From the NCBI GenBank assembly GCA_934309345.1, contig CAKRDD010000006.1:1-64000 (forward strand): a stretch of 64,000 nt of DNA, given 5' to 3'. Both the position numbers and the translations under genes were made by a program. The notes below the pieces were generated by a model. That model had not been told where the DNA came from. It did not search any database and saw nothing but the letters and a program-made list of their open reading frames with translations. This DNA comes from an uncultured Mediterraneibacter sp. (GTDB taxonomy: Bacteria > Bacillota > Clostridia > Lachnospirales > Lachnospiraceae). Below are positions 19,416 to 26,726 of the stretch, one piece after another; the stretch's first letter is position 1, and each line of letters starts with the position of its first letter.

Positions 19416-19551
19416 TGTGACAATGACGTAACATCCTCCCCAGTTACTTTGTGACAATTATATAACGTCCTCTATACAGAAATATGCGGTTTTAAGCCAT
19501 TTTGTGGCAAAAAAGCCGCATATTTTTTGTAGCAATGACTTGACATCCTCG
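19416..19551 (+). repeat. Three degenerate ~23-bp direct repeats
   Basis: TGTGACAATGACGTAACATCCTC at 19416, TGTGACAATTATATAACGTCC... at 19450 and TGTAGCAATGACTTGACATCCTC at 19528 are related units in the same orientation, separated by 34 and 78 bases. Serial repeats that start with TG occur at the ends of IS21-like elements, but no transposase or opposite end is present, so the origin is not established. Confidence 0.5.
19447..19536 (+). repeat. 90-bp direct repeat, copy 1 (contains hairpin)
   Basis: Matches 21710-21800 apart from one extra T in the second copy. It contains the stem AAATATGCGG...CCGCATATTT followed by a T-run, so it could act as an intrinsic terminator. It overlaps the second and third 23-base units. 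Confidence 0.85.
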
Positions 19552-19885
19552 GGGAGGTTGTGTATTGTTCAAAGCATCCCTGGTATGTGAAAGTTAAATG
19601 TATTCATCTGAAATATTTGCAATCTGTGATTTTCGAAGAAGAATACCTTTTGTAATATTCACAAATTTCTTCAAAATACAATAAAACTTTTCAAAATTAA
19701 CTTTAAGATCTTGATAATAGATGATTATTTTGAACTTAAATTAATATATTGAAAAATATCTAAAATTTGCATGTGTTTACTCATTTTAAATCCATAAATA
19801 TATTGCTGTTTAAGCGTATTTATGTTAAAATAAAAAAAAGCTAATTTAGGTTTGAAAAAGAACAGAACAAAGTAGGCATGACATC

Positions 19886-20312
19886 ATGGAAATAAAAAAA
19901 GTAATTACTTTGATCGTCGCTGCATTGGCATTTACCATGACTGGCTGTGGCAGTTCAACCGCAATTTCAGTATCGGAATTAACAGCGGAAAGCAAACCGG
20001 CTACCCAGTATACGATTGATGCAAATCAGGAAGTTTATGCATTGCTGGATTTTGAAGATACTGCGGAGTTTGAGAATGCGACCAAATATGGGCTGGTATG
20101 ACGCTAATCCTGTCCATCTTGCTGAACTTACACCATCGGATTATGCCCAAAAGCTGGTAGAATATTTCGGTGATACAGATGCTGTTCAGAAAAACGCAGA
20201 GAATGTTGCTGCTTTGATCGAACAGGAGGGTGATGAGACCTGCCTGACACGATTGATGGATGCGATTACTGTTACGTCAGAGTATAAATATTTTAATATT
20301 ATTGAACCATAA
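19886..20312 (+). pseudogene. Collapsed alkyl/aryl-sulfatase (MBL-fold) gene
   Basis: The first 71 codons start with a lipoprotein signal (hydrophobic stretch, then TMTGC lipobox) and read like the N-terminus of the secreted alkylsulfatase family (ANQEVYALLDFEDTAEFENAT). At about 20085-20095 the frame changes to MGWYDANPVHLAELTP, a segment from the central part of the same family. After QKNAE it jumps again to ALIEQEGDETCLTRLMD...FNIIEP, which resembles the SCP2-like C-terminus. Intact family members exceed 600 residues; only about 140 codons remain and the metal-binding beta-lactamase core is absent. The gene therefore appears reduced by two internal deletions, the first with a frame change. 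The family assignment rests on memory of these motifs. Confidence 0.65.
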
Positions 20313-20343
20313 AGTTTTGGGGCGGAAGCAGGAGGATATGAAT

Positions 20344-21678
20344 ATGAAAAGATTTGCAGCATCTGCTGACAGTGAGACAGATGAAAATATATGGGAGACA
20401 GTGGAAGATGCTTATGTTTATGCATTTCCGCTGGTGCTCATGGATGCGACTGAGACCTCGGCAACGAACACAGAGGAAGCTTTTACCGAAAAAGCACCTG
20501 TAAATCAGTTTATACACAGTGTTGCACTGGCAGATGCACAATTCAGGACTGTGGTGACTCCTAATGTGGACACGATCTATTCACAGGTCTGGTATGATCT
20601 GAGCGAGGAGCCGATGGTCTATGAACTTCCAAAAACAGATCGTTTTTGTAAGGTTCAGGTACTGGATGGATGGACAAATACTGCTGCGGTTCTTGATAAG
20701 GCTGGTGCATATGCAATTACTCTTTCTACGTGGGAAGGGAAACTGCCTGAGGGAGTTACCCGTATAGATGTTCCTACATCTATGGCATGGTCCATTACCA
20801 GAATCGTTTTATCAGGAGAAGAGGATCTTCCAAATGTGTATGCCATCCAAGGAAAAATGAAACTTATGCCGCTTTCCGATTATATATCCGGAGACACTTA
20901 TGAACCTCCGAGGGGAAGCTACAGCGAAGAGAATGATTATATTCCTGTTGATAAGGTTCTTTCCATGGATCCGATCACATTTTTTAATAAGGCCAATGAG
21001 TTGATGGTAAAGAATTCTCCGGCAGCTGCAGATAAGGAAATGCTTGAAAAAATAGCAGCTGTGAATATAGGTCCTGGTATGGAATTTGACATTTCTGTTC
21101 TTACCGGTGATGTTGCAGAAAACTGGAAGACAATGCTGACAGAAGTTCGGCTAAAGCTTATCAAAGAGGGTCAGAAATTCTCAAAAAAGCTTGGTCAGTG
21201 GGACTATTTTGGTGAACCGATCGGAGATTTCAATACAGAATATGCTTATCGTGCACTGGTAGCTCTTGCAGGGCTTGGTGCCAATACAGTTGAAGTTGCG
21301 CTGTATCCAAAGATAGAGCAGGATGCGGATGGAAATACTCTCACAGGAGAAAAATCATATATTCTCCATTTCGAAAGCTATCCGCAGGTTCTTGAAGGGG
21401 GATTCTGGTCTGTGACTGCATATGGGGACGATGATTTCCTGATCGATAATCCTATTGATCGTTACTGCATAAATGACCGTTCCGGTTTACAGGCAAATGA
21501 AGATGGTTCCGTTGATGTTATTCTGTCTGAAGATGCCCCAAAGGACACCACAAACTGGCTTCCTGTGGGTGCTGGAGGTTTCCATCTGTTTATGCGTATC
21601 TATACGCCTGATATGGACGCCCTGGAGACGTGGATGGCACCGACCATTACAGAGATTTATCCATCAAATGTGAACTAA
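20344..21678 (+). CDS. DUF1254/DUF1214 domain protein
   Basis: A 444-residue protein of the DUF1254-DUF1214 type. The N-terminal DUF1254 part has DAYVYAFPLVLMDAT, TPNVDTIYSQVWYDL and the FCKVQVLDGWTN region. The C-terminal DUF1214 part includes YAYRALVALAGLGAN, a GGFWSVTAYG element and the final WLPVGAGGFHLFMRIYTP. The biochemical role of this family is not known. GGAGG at 20331-20335 is 8 bases from the ATG at 20344 and only 2 from the ATG at 20338, so 20344 is chosen. Many relatives have signal peptides; none is seen here. It lies 31 bases after the sulfatase remnant and ends just before the second 90-base repeat. Confidence 0.85.
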   Translation: MKRFAASADSETDENIWETVEDAYVYAFPLVLMDATETSATNTEEAFTEKAPVNQFIHSVALADAQFRTVVTPNVDTIYSQVWYDLSEEPMVYELPKTDRFCKVQVLDGWTNTAAVLDKAGAYAITLSTWEGKLPEGVTRIDVPTSMAWSITRIVLSGEEDLPNVYAIQGKMKLMPLSDYISGDTYEPPRGSYSEENDYIPVDKVLSMDPITFFNKANELMVKNSPAAADKEMLEKIAAVNIGPGMEFDISVLTGDVAENWKTMLTEVRLKLIKEGQKFSKKLGQWDYFGEPIGDFNTEYAYRALVALAGLGANTVEVALYPKIEQDADGNTLTGEKSYILHFESYPQVLEGGFWSVTAYGDDDFLIDNPIDRYCINDRSGLQANEDGSVDVILSEDAPKDTTNWLPVGAGGFHLFMRIYTPDMDALETWMAPTITEIYPSNVN

Positions 21679-21709
21679 ATATTTTCACATTTGTACAGAA
21701 AGAAACCTG

Positions 21710-21800
21710 CTTTGTGACAATTATATAACGTCCTCTATACAGAAATATGCGGTTTTAAGCCATTTTTGTGGCAAAAAAGCCGCATATTTTTTGTAGCAAT
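21710..21800 (+). repeat. 90-bp direct repeat, copy 2 (contains hairpin)
   Basis: Second copy of the repeat at 19447-19536 with one extra T in a T-run. Placed 31 bases after the DUF1254 stop, its hairpin plus T-run could terminate that gene. Its right end, GTAGCAAT, joins directly to KilA-N coding sequence. Confidence 0.85.
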
Positions 21801-22620
21801 TTCAATTTCACAACAAGAACTGGATGATTATATTTGTATTACGGATATTGCAAAAGCTAAAACAGGAGAATCACGTAGCGCTGATGTTGTGAAAAACTGG
21901 CTACGAAATAGAAATACATTAGAATTTTTAGGAACGTGGGAAATGATTTATAATCCTGATTTTAAAGTGTTCGAATCTGAACACTTTAAAAAGCAGGTCG
22001 GATTATTGACTTTTACACCAAGTGTTTCGGAATGGATTAATAAAACGAATGCTATAGGATTATATGTAAAGCGTGGAAAATATGGAGGTACGTATGCACA
22101 TAAAGACATTGCCTTTGAATTTGCATCTGCGATCAGTCCGGTTTTTAAATTGTATTTGATTAAAGAATTCCAGCGGTTGAAGGAAGAAGAAAATAATTTG
22201 GAGAAAAGTGAATGGAATGCGAAGCGCTTTTTGACTAAAAATAATTATCTGATTCAGACGGATGCAGTAAAAAAATATTTGATTCCACAGATGAATTATA
22301 GGGAGAACCTACAATGGCTAGCATATGCAGAAGAAGCGGATATATTAAATGTGGCATTGTTTGGATTTACAGCAAGAGCGTGGAGAGAAACTAATCCTGA
22401 GTTAGCAAAAAAGAACAATGTTAGAGATTTTGCAACTATCAATGAATTGACAGTGCTTTCCAATCTAGAATCTCATAATGCGCAGATGATTAAAGAAGGA
22501 AAGAAAAAAGAAGAACGATTTAAAATTCTACAGGAAATTGCTGAATATCAGCTGAATGTTCTGAACACTGCAGAGCAGATTAAAATGATAGAGGATGAGA
22601 ATCAGTTGGTCGAAATATAA
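21766..22620 (+). CDS. KilA-N domain protein, 5' end probably replaced by repeat
   Basis: About 270 residues of a KilA-N family DNA-binding protein of phage or mobile-element type. It has ISQQELDDYICITDIAKAK, then NWLRNRNTLEFLGTWE, INKTNAIGLYVKRGKYGGTYAHKDIAFEFA and FKLYLIKEFQRLKEEE. The C-terminal part, with ALFGFTARAWRETNPEL and RDFATINELTVLSN, is the companion region usual in these bacterial proteins. The first 10-13 codons (from a TTG at 21766) come from the 90-base repeat and do not look like the family. No ribosome binding site is visible, so the true start seems to have been lost and expression is doubtful. The domain itself appears intact. Confidence 0.75.
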   Translation: MWQKSRIFFVAISISQQELDDYICITDIAKAKTGESRSADVVKNWLRNRNTLEFLGTWEMIYNPDFKVFESEHFKKQVGLLTFTPSVSEWINKTNAIGLYVKRGKYGGTYAHKDIAFEFASAISPVFKLYLIKEFQRLKEEENNLEKSEWNAKRFLTKNNYLIQTDAVKKYLIPQMNYRENLQWLAYAEEADILNVALFGFTARAWRETNPELAKKNNVRDFATINELTVLSNLESHNAQMIKEGKKKEERFKILQEIAEYQLNVLNTAEQIKMIEDENQLVEI

Positions 22621-22713
22621 TTTAAGTTTTGCATTTGTGATGTGCTGGTGAAGCCAGAACTTCTGGCGCAGATTCGGGAAGAATTTCAGGCTGCAAAAAA
22701 TAAAACTATCTGA
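22621..22713 (+). pseudogene. Short unidentified gene tail
   Basis: In the same frame as, and directly after, the KilA-N stop, 30 codons read FKFCICDVLVKPELLAQIREEF... and end at TGA 22711-22713. The DVLVKPELLAQIREEFQ part looks like the C-terminal helix of an M20-type amidohydrolase. No other part of such a gene is present. This is only a suggestion. Confidence 0.25.
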
Positions 22714-22725
22714 GTACATTTGGGA

Positions 22726-22753
22726 TTGATTCTTCTGAAAAATGTGCTAGAAT
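22726..22753 (+). promoter_or_regulatory. Promoter of the glp-type operon
   Basis: TTGATT at 22726-22731 and TAGAAT at 22748-22753, spaced by 16 bases. The predicted transcript would start near 22760 and run into the leader terminator at 22787. Confidence 0.6.
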
Positions 22754-22786
22754 AAAGAAAAGACGAATATTAGATACCAGAGATTT

Positions 22787-22839
22787 GAGCAAGGTAGATA
22801 AAACGACAGGCAGTCGTTTTATTTGCCTTGCTCTTTTTT
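22787..22839 (+). terminator. Leader terminator, probable GlpP antitermination target
   Basis: GAGCAAGGTAGATAAAACGAC pairs with GTCGTTTTATTTGCCTTGCTC (one bulge), followed by TTTTTT. It lies between the promoter and the first gene of an operon that ends with glpP. In Bacillus subtilis GlpP, bound to glycerol-3-phosphate, prevents termination at such a leader hairpin before glpD and glpFK; the same control is inferred here. Confidence 0.75.
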
Positions 22840-22871
22840 CGCGAGCAACGAGCCAAAGGAGAGGAATGGAT

Positions 22872-24332
22872 ATGTTTGATGTTGTTATTATTGGCGCAGG
22901 AGTGACAGGCAGTGCGATTGCCAGAGAGATTTCCAAATATAAGCTGAATGTATGTGTGATTGAAAAGGAAGAGGATGTCTGTAATGAGACATCCAAGGCA
23001 AACAGCGCGATCATCCATGCGGGATTTGATGCGGTTCCGGGAACGATGAAGGCAAGGTTAAATGTGATGGGAAATGCGATGATGGACAGAATCGCAGAAG
23101 AGCTTGATATTCCATTTAAGAGGAATGGTTCTTTGGTCGTATGTACGAAAGAGCAGGATCCGGAAGGACTTCAGGTTTTGCTGGAGAGAGGTAAGGAAAA
23201 TGGGGTCCCGGGACTTCAGATTTTAGATAGAGAGGCTCTGATCGAGAAAGAGGCGAATCTGGCAGATGATGTGACATGTGCACTGTGGGCTCCAACCGGA
23301 GGAATTGTCTGTCCATTCCATATGACAATGGGATATGCGGAAAATGCATACGAGAACGGGGTTCAGTTTTTCCTGAATACAAAAGTTGAAAAACTGGAAA
23401 AGACAGAGGATGGATTTAGCGTTCAGGTTCATCATACAGATACCGGTGTTGAAGAAACAATAGAGACAAAGCTTGTTGTCAATGCAGCGGGAGTTTATGC
23501 TGATGAGATCAATAATCAGCTTTCAGATAGAAAGCTTCATATTACGGCACGTAAAGGGGAATACATGCTTTTGGATAAGACGGTTGGAGATTATGTGAAG
23601 AGTACAATTTTCCAGCTTCCATCGAAGATGGGAAAGGGAGTATTGGTCACACCGACAGTTCATGGAAACTTGCTTGTAGGACCTACAGCAGTAAATGTAG
23701 AAGATAAAGGTGCTGTAAACACGACAATGGATGGACTGGATCAGATTGCAAGAGTTTCTTCCCACAGTGTTAAGAATATTCCACTTCGTCAGGTGATTAC
23801 CTCTTTTGCCGGTCTTCGTGCACACGAGGATGGGGATGATTTTGTGATTGGGGAATCAGCGGATGTAAAAGGGCTGATCAATGCAGCGGGTATTGAATCA
23901 CCTGGTCTTTCATCAGCACCGGCAATCGGTGTTACAGTTGCAGGACTTGTAAGAGACCTTTTGAATGCAAAAGAAAAGTCGGATTTTAATCCTGTGAGAC
24001 ATGGAATATTAGATCCGGATACCCTTTCTCTGGAAGAGAGAAATCAGCTGATCAAAGAAAATCCGACTTATGGAAATATTATCTGCCGCTGTGAGATGAT
24101 CACAGAAGGAGAGATTCTGGATGCAATCCACCGTCCACTTGGCGCACGCTCTCTGGATGGAGTGAAGCGTAGGACAAGAGCCGGCATGGGACGCTGTCAG
24201 TCTGGATTCTGTTCTCCTAAGGTTATGGAGATTCTGGAAAGAGAAGTTCCGATGGCAGTTGATCGAATTGGAAAAAATGGCGTTGGATCGGAATTTATCG
24301 TAGGTGAAAATAAAGAACTGGGGGATGAATAA
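22872..24332 (+). CDS. GlpA-like FAD-dependent glycerol-3-phosphate dehydrogenase
   Basis: A 487-residue FAD protein of the anaerobic glycerol-3-phosphate dehydrogenase subunit A type, which oxidises glycerol-3-phosphate to dihydroxyacetone phosphate. The N-terminal Rossmann motif is VVIIGAGVTGSAIAREIS, followed by a DAO-type oxidoreductase domain to about residue 370. The C-terminal region (about 395-460) has the BFD-like cysteine set CRC...CQSGFC, which usually carries a [2Fe-2S] cluster. AAGGAGAGG at 22857-22864 suits the ATG at 22872; 22866 is too close. It leads a four-gene operon with an FAD/NAD oxidoreductase, a DUF1667 protein and glpP. Confidence 0.85.
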   Translation: MFDVVIIGAGVTGSAIAREISKYKLNVCVIEKEEDVCNETSKANSAIIHAGFDAVPGTMKARLNVMGNAMMDRIAEELDIPFKRNGSLVVCTKEQDPEGLQVLLERGKENGVPGLQILDREALIEKEANLADDVTCALWAPTGGIVCPFHMTMGYAENAYENGVQFFLNTKVEKLEKTEDGFSVQVHHTDTGVEETIETKLVVNAAGVYADEINNQLSDRKLHITARKGEYMLLDKTVGDYVKSTIFQLPSKMGKGVLVTPTVHGNLLVGPTAVNVEDKGAVNTTMDGLDQIARVSSHSVKNIPLRQVITSFAGLRAHEDGDDFVIGESADVKGLINAAGIESPGLSSAPAIGVTVAGLVRDLLNAKEKSDFNPVRHGILDPDTLSLEERNQLIKENPTYGNIICRCEMITEGEILDAIHRPLGARSLDGVKRRTRAGMGRCQSGFCSPKVMEILEREVPMAVDRIGKNGVGSEFIVGENKELGDE

Positions 24333-24333
24333 T

Positions 24334-25599
24334 ATGAAAACATATGATTTGATTATAATCGGCGGTGGTCCTGCAGGACTTGCGGCAGCAGTCGCAGCGA
24401 AAGATAATGGAATAGATAATATATTGATTTTAGAAAGAGATAAAAGTCTCGGCGGAATTTTGCAGCAGTGTATTCATAATGGATTCGGTTTGCATACATT
24501 TAAAGAAGAGCTGACAGGACCGGAGTATGCAGCACGTTTTATTGAGCAGGTAGAAGAACGCGGTATTGAATATAAACTAAATACAATGGTCATGGATATT
24601 TCTCCGGAAAAGGTAGTAACAGCTACAAACCGTGAAGATGGCATTTTGCTTCTTCAGGCAAAGGCAATTATCCTGGCAATGGGATGCAGAGAGCGTTCCA
24701 GAGGAGCACTGAATATTCCGGGGTATCGCCCGGCCGGAATTTATTCTGCCGGAACTGCACAGCATCTGGTAAATATGGAAGGGCTTATGCCGGGAAAAGA
24801 AGTTGTGATCCTTGGATCCGGTGACATCGGTCTGATTATGGCGAGACGTATGACGCTTGAAGGGGCGAAGGTTAAAGTGGTTGCAGAGCTGATGCCTTAT
24901 TCCGGTGGATTGAAGAGAAATATTGTACAGTGTCTGGATGACTTTGATATCCCGCTGAAGCTGAGTCATACAGTGATTGATATAGAAGGAAAGCATCGTG
25001 TGGAAGCTGTGACAATCGCAGAAGTCGGACCGGACCGCAAGCCGATTCCAGGAACAGAGGAAAGATATACTTGTGATACATTGCTTCTTTCCTGTGGACT
25101 CCTTCCGGAAAATGAGCTTTCAAAAAGCGCAGGAGTAGAACTTTCACAGGTTACTTCAGGTCCGGTCGTAAACGATTCGCTGGAAACAAGTGTGAACGGA
25201 ATCTTCGCATGTGGAAATGTTCTGCATGTGCATGACCTTGTGGATTTTGTATCTCAGGAGGCAGCGGCAGCAGGAAAGAACGCAGCCGCTTATATAAAGG
25301 CAGGAGAAAAGGATGTGCAGGCGGCAATGCTTCCGATTTCTCCGGAAGGTGGAGTTCGCTATACAGTACCATCCTTTGTAAGACCTTCCGAAATGGAAGA
25401 AAATCTGACTGTTCGTTTCCGTGTTGGAGATGTATTCAAGAATAAAGCGATTGCAGTGTATTTTGATGATCGGTTGATCGGTAAGAAGAAACGTCAGGTA
25501 ATGGCGCCGGGTGAGATGGAGCAGGTAATCCTGAAGAAAAAGAAACTGGAAGAATACCCGGAGACAAAGAAGATTACAATTCGGATCGAGGAGGCATAA
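24334..25599 (+). CDS. FAD/NAD(P)-dependent oxidoreductase of the glp operon
   Basis: A 421-residue flavoprotein with an N-terminal FAD motif (IIIGGGPAGLAAAVAA), a second nucleotide-binding motif (VVILGSGDIGLIMARRM, about residues 155-171) and the FACGNVLHVHDLVD segment of pyridine-nucleotide-disulfide-type oxidoreductases. The start is 1 base after the stop of the GlpA-like gene, with an upstream GGGGATGA site, so translation is probably coupled. In clostridia this gene commonly sits between a GlpA-like protein and a DUF1667 protein. It may pass electrons from glycerol-3-phosphate oxidation to NAD(P) or another carrier; this is an inference from context. Confidence 0.82.
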   Translation: MKTYDLIIIGGGPAGLAAAVAAKDNGIDNILILERDKSLGGILQQCIHNGFGLHTFKEELTGPEYAARFIEQVEERGIEYKLNTMVMDISPEKVVTATNREDGILLLQAKAIILAMGCRERSRGALNIPGYRPAGIYSAGTAQHLVNMEGLMPGKEVVILGSGDIGLIMARRMTLEGAKVKVVAELMPYSGGLKRNIVQCLDDFDIPLKLSHTVIDIEGKHRVEAVTIAEVGPDRKPIPGTEERYTCDTLLLSCGLLPENELSKSAGVELSQVTSGPVVNDSLETSVNGIFACGNVLHVHDLVDFVSQEAAAAGKNAAAYIKAGEKDVQAAMLPISPEGGVRYTVPSFVRPSEMEENLTVRFRVGDVFKNKAIAVYFDDRLIGKKKRQVMAPGEMEQVILKKKKLEEYPETKKITIRIEEA

Positions 25600-25603
25600 G
25601 TAA

Positions 25604-25972
25604 ATGAATGAGAGAGAATTAATCTGTATCGGATGCCCGATGGGATGTCCGATCGTTGTGAAAATGGAAGAAGGAAAAGTTATATCTGTTACGGGAAATA
25701 CTTGTCCACGCGGAGATGCATATGCAAGAAAAGAAGTAACAGATCCAACCCGTATTGTAACTACTACAGTTCGTGTCGCAGACGGAAAAGTACCAATGAT
25801 CAATGTGAAAACAGAGCATGATATTCCAAAAGATAAGATTTTTGACTGTATCGCATCGCTTCGCGGCGTAACGATTAAAGCTCCGATTCACATTGGAGAT
25901 GTTGTGCTGGAAAATGTGGCAGGTACAGGTGTAAATATTGTAGCTGCCGGAAATGTGGATGCCGTATACTAG
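25604..25972 (+). CDS. DUF1667 protein (small Cys-rich partner of the glp oxidoreductases)
   Basis: A 122-residue DUF1667 protein. It begins ELICIGCPMGCPIVV, giving a CxxCxxxC cluster, with a further Cys in GNTCPRGD, which could bind an iron-sulfur cluster or zinc. The rest is a compact domain with DPTRIVTTTVRV and RGVTIKAPIHIGDVV. It lies 4 bases after the preceding gene. The consistent linkage with the two flavoproteins suggests it is a third subunit, perhaps the electron-transfer piece in place of GlpC; no biochemical role is established that I can cite. Confidence 0.82.
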   Translation: MNERELICIGCPMGCPIVVKMEEGKVISVTGNTCPRGDAYARKEVTDPTRIVTTTVRVADGKVPMINVKTEHDIPKDKIFDCIASLRGVTIKAPIHIGDVVLENVAGTGVNIVAAGNVDAVY

Positions 25973-25993
25973 ACGAATGTGAAGGGGATATAG

Positions 25994-26046
25994 TATAATT
26001 TATGATAACTTACGAAACTCGCGGAGCGTGTTTCTCATAGTTTTTT
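25994..26046 (+). promoter_or_regulatory. Internal -10 element and leader hairpin before glpP
   Basis: TATAAT at 25994-25999 (no clear -35) is followed by an imperfect hairpin at 26007-26040 (AACTTACGAAAC...GTTTCTCATAGTT) and a T-run to 26046. This resembles a second, weaker leader terminator, perhaps allowing GlpP to tune its own synthesis. Confidence 0.4.
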
Positions 26047-26068
26047 GGCGGAACAAAGGAGAATTGAA

Positions 26069-26635
26069 ATGAATTATAAATTTCTGGATGCGTTGGAGGT
26101 ATCCCCTGTGATTGCAGCGGTAAAAGATGATGAAGGAGTAGATGCCTGTCTGAAAAGTGAAAGCCAGGTTGTATTTATTTTATATGGAGACATCTGTACA
26201 ATTCCGGAGATTGTTTCTAAAGTGAAAGCTGCAGGAAAACTGGCAGTAGTACATTTAGACCTGATCCATGGACTGGCATCGAAGAATATCGCTGCAGATT
26301 TTATCAAAAAATATACGGAAGCCGACGGTGTGATCTCCACAAAACCGACGATCATCCATCGAGCGAAAGAACTTGGAATGCTCACGGTATTGCGCGTATT
26401 TTTGATTGATTCTATGGCTTATGAGAATCTGAAAACACAGGTGACGGTAGCAAAGCCGGATGTGGTAGAGGTTCTTCCGGGAATGATGCCGAAGGTGATT
26501 GGAAATATCTGCAAAGATCTTCCGGTACCTGTGATTGCCGGAGGAATGATCCGGGAGAAGGAAGATGTAATGGCACTTCTTAAGGCAGGAGTGACCAGTG
26601 TATCGTCTACGAATCCGGAAATCTGGTTTGAGTAA
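26069..26635 (+). CDS. glpP: Glycerol-3-phosphate responsive antiterminator GlpP
   Basis: A 188-residue protein of the GlpP family (a TIM-barrel RNA-binding antiterminator). Recognisable segments are VSPVIAAVKDDEGVDAC, ILYGDICTI, VHLDLIHGL, IISTKPT-like GVISTKPTIIHRA, VEVLPGMMPKVI and VIAGGMIREKEDVMALLKAG, the last two forming the phosphate-binding part of the barrel. GGAGAATTG upstream sets the start. It should bind glycerol-3-phosphate and allow read-through of the leader terminator at 22787. A strong terminator follows at 26664. Confidence 0.9.
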   Translation: MNYKFLDALEVSPVIAAVKDDEGVDACLKSESQVVFILYGDICTIPEIVSKVKAAGKLAVVHLDLIHGLASKNIAADFIKKYTEADGVISTKPTIIHRAKELGMLTVLRVFLIDSMAYENLKTQVTVAKPDVVEVLPGMMPKVIGNICKDLPVPVIAGGMIREKEDVMALLKAGVTSVSSTNPEIWFE

Positions 26636-26663
26636 GCTTTTAATACCGTTGTATTCTGGTTTG

Positions 26664-26703
26664 AAATCCGCTATACTTTAAGATAAAGTATAGCGGATTT
26701 TCT
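26664..26703 (+). terminator. Intrinsic terminator after glpP
   Basis: AAATCCGCTATACTTT and AAAGTATAGCGGATTT form a perfect stem with a 5-base loop, followed by T-rich sequence. Confidence 0.85.
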
Positions 26704-26726
26704 TAATATTTTGTGGAGGTTCTCAT

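Larger units (their letters stand above)
18984..19885. other. Gene-poor stretch with remnants and repeats
   Basis: No intact gene is seen. At 19020-19145 a frame interrupted by one TGA reads YGKLFITALDEK and then VLIRDEMAAYVNGEEV, which looks like the tail of a lost carbohydrate-active enzyme. At 19317-19455 a 46-codon frame has no recognisable relatives. Three degenerate copies of a 23-base repeat and the first copy of the 90-base direct repeat follow (listed separately). The last 330 bases before the lipoprotein remnant are very AT-rich. Confidence 0.5.

Noticed and set aside
19416..19557. CRISPR array
   Set aside because: Only three degenerate repeats at uneven spacing (34 and 78 bases), no cas genes.
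19447..21800. Composite transposon
   Set aside because: The flanking repeats are only 90 bases and no transposase is present between or beside them.
21766..22620. Prophage region suggested by the KilA-N gene
   Set aside because: No other phage genes (integrase, terminase, capsid, lysis) are present within the window.
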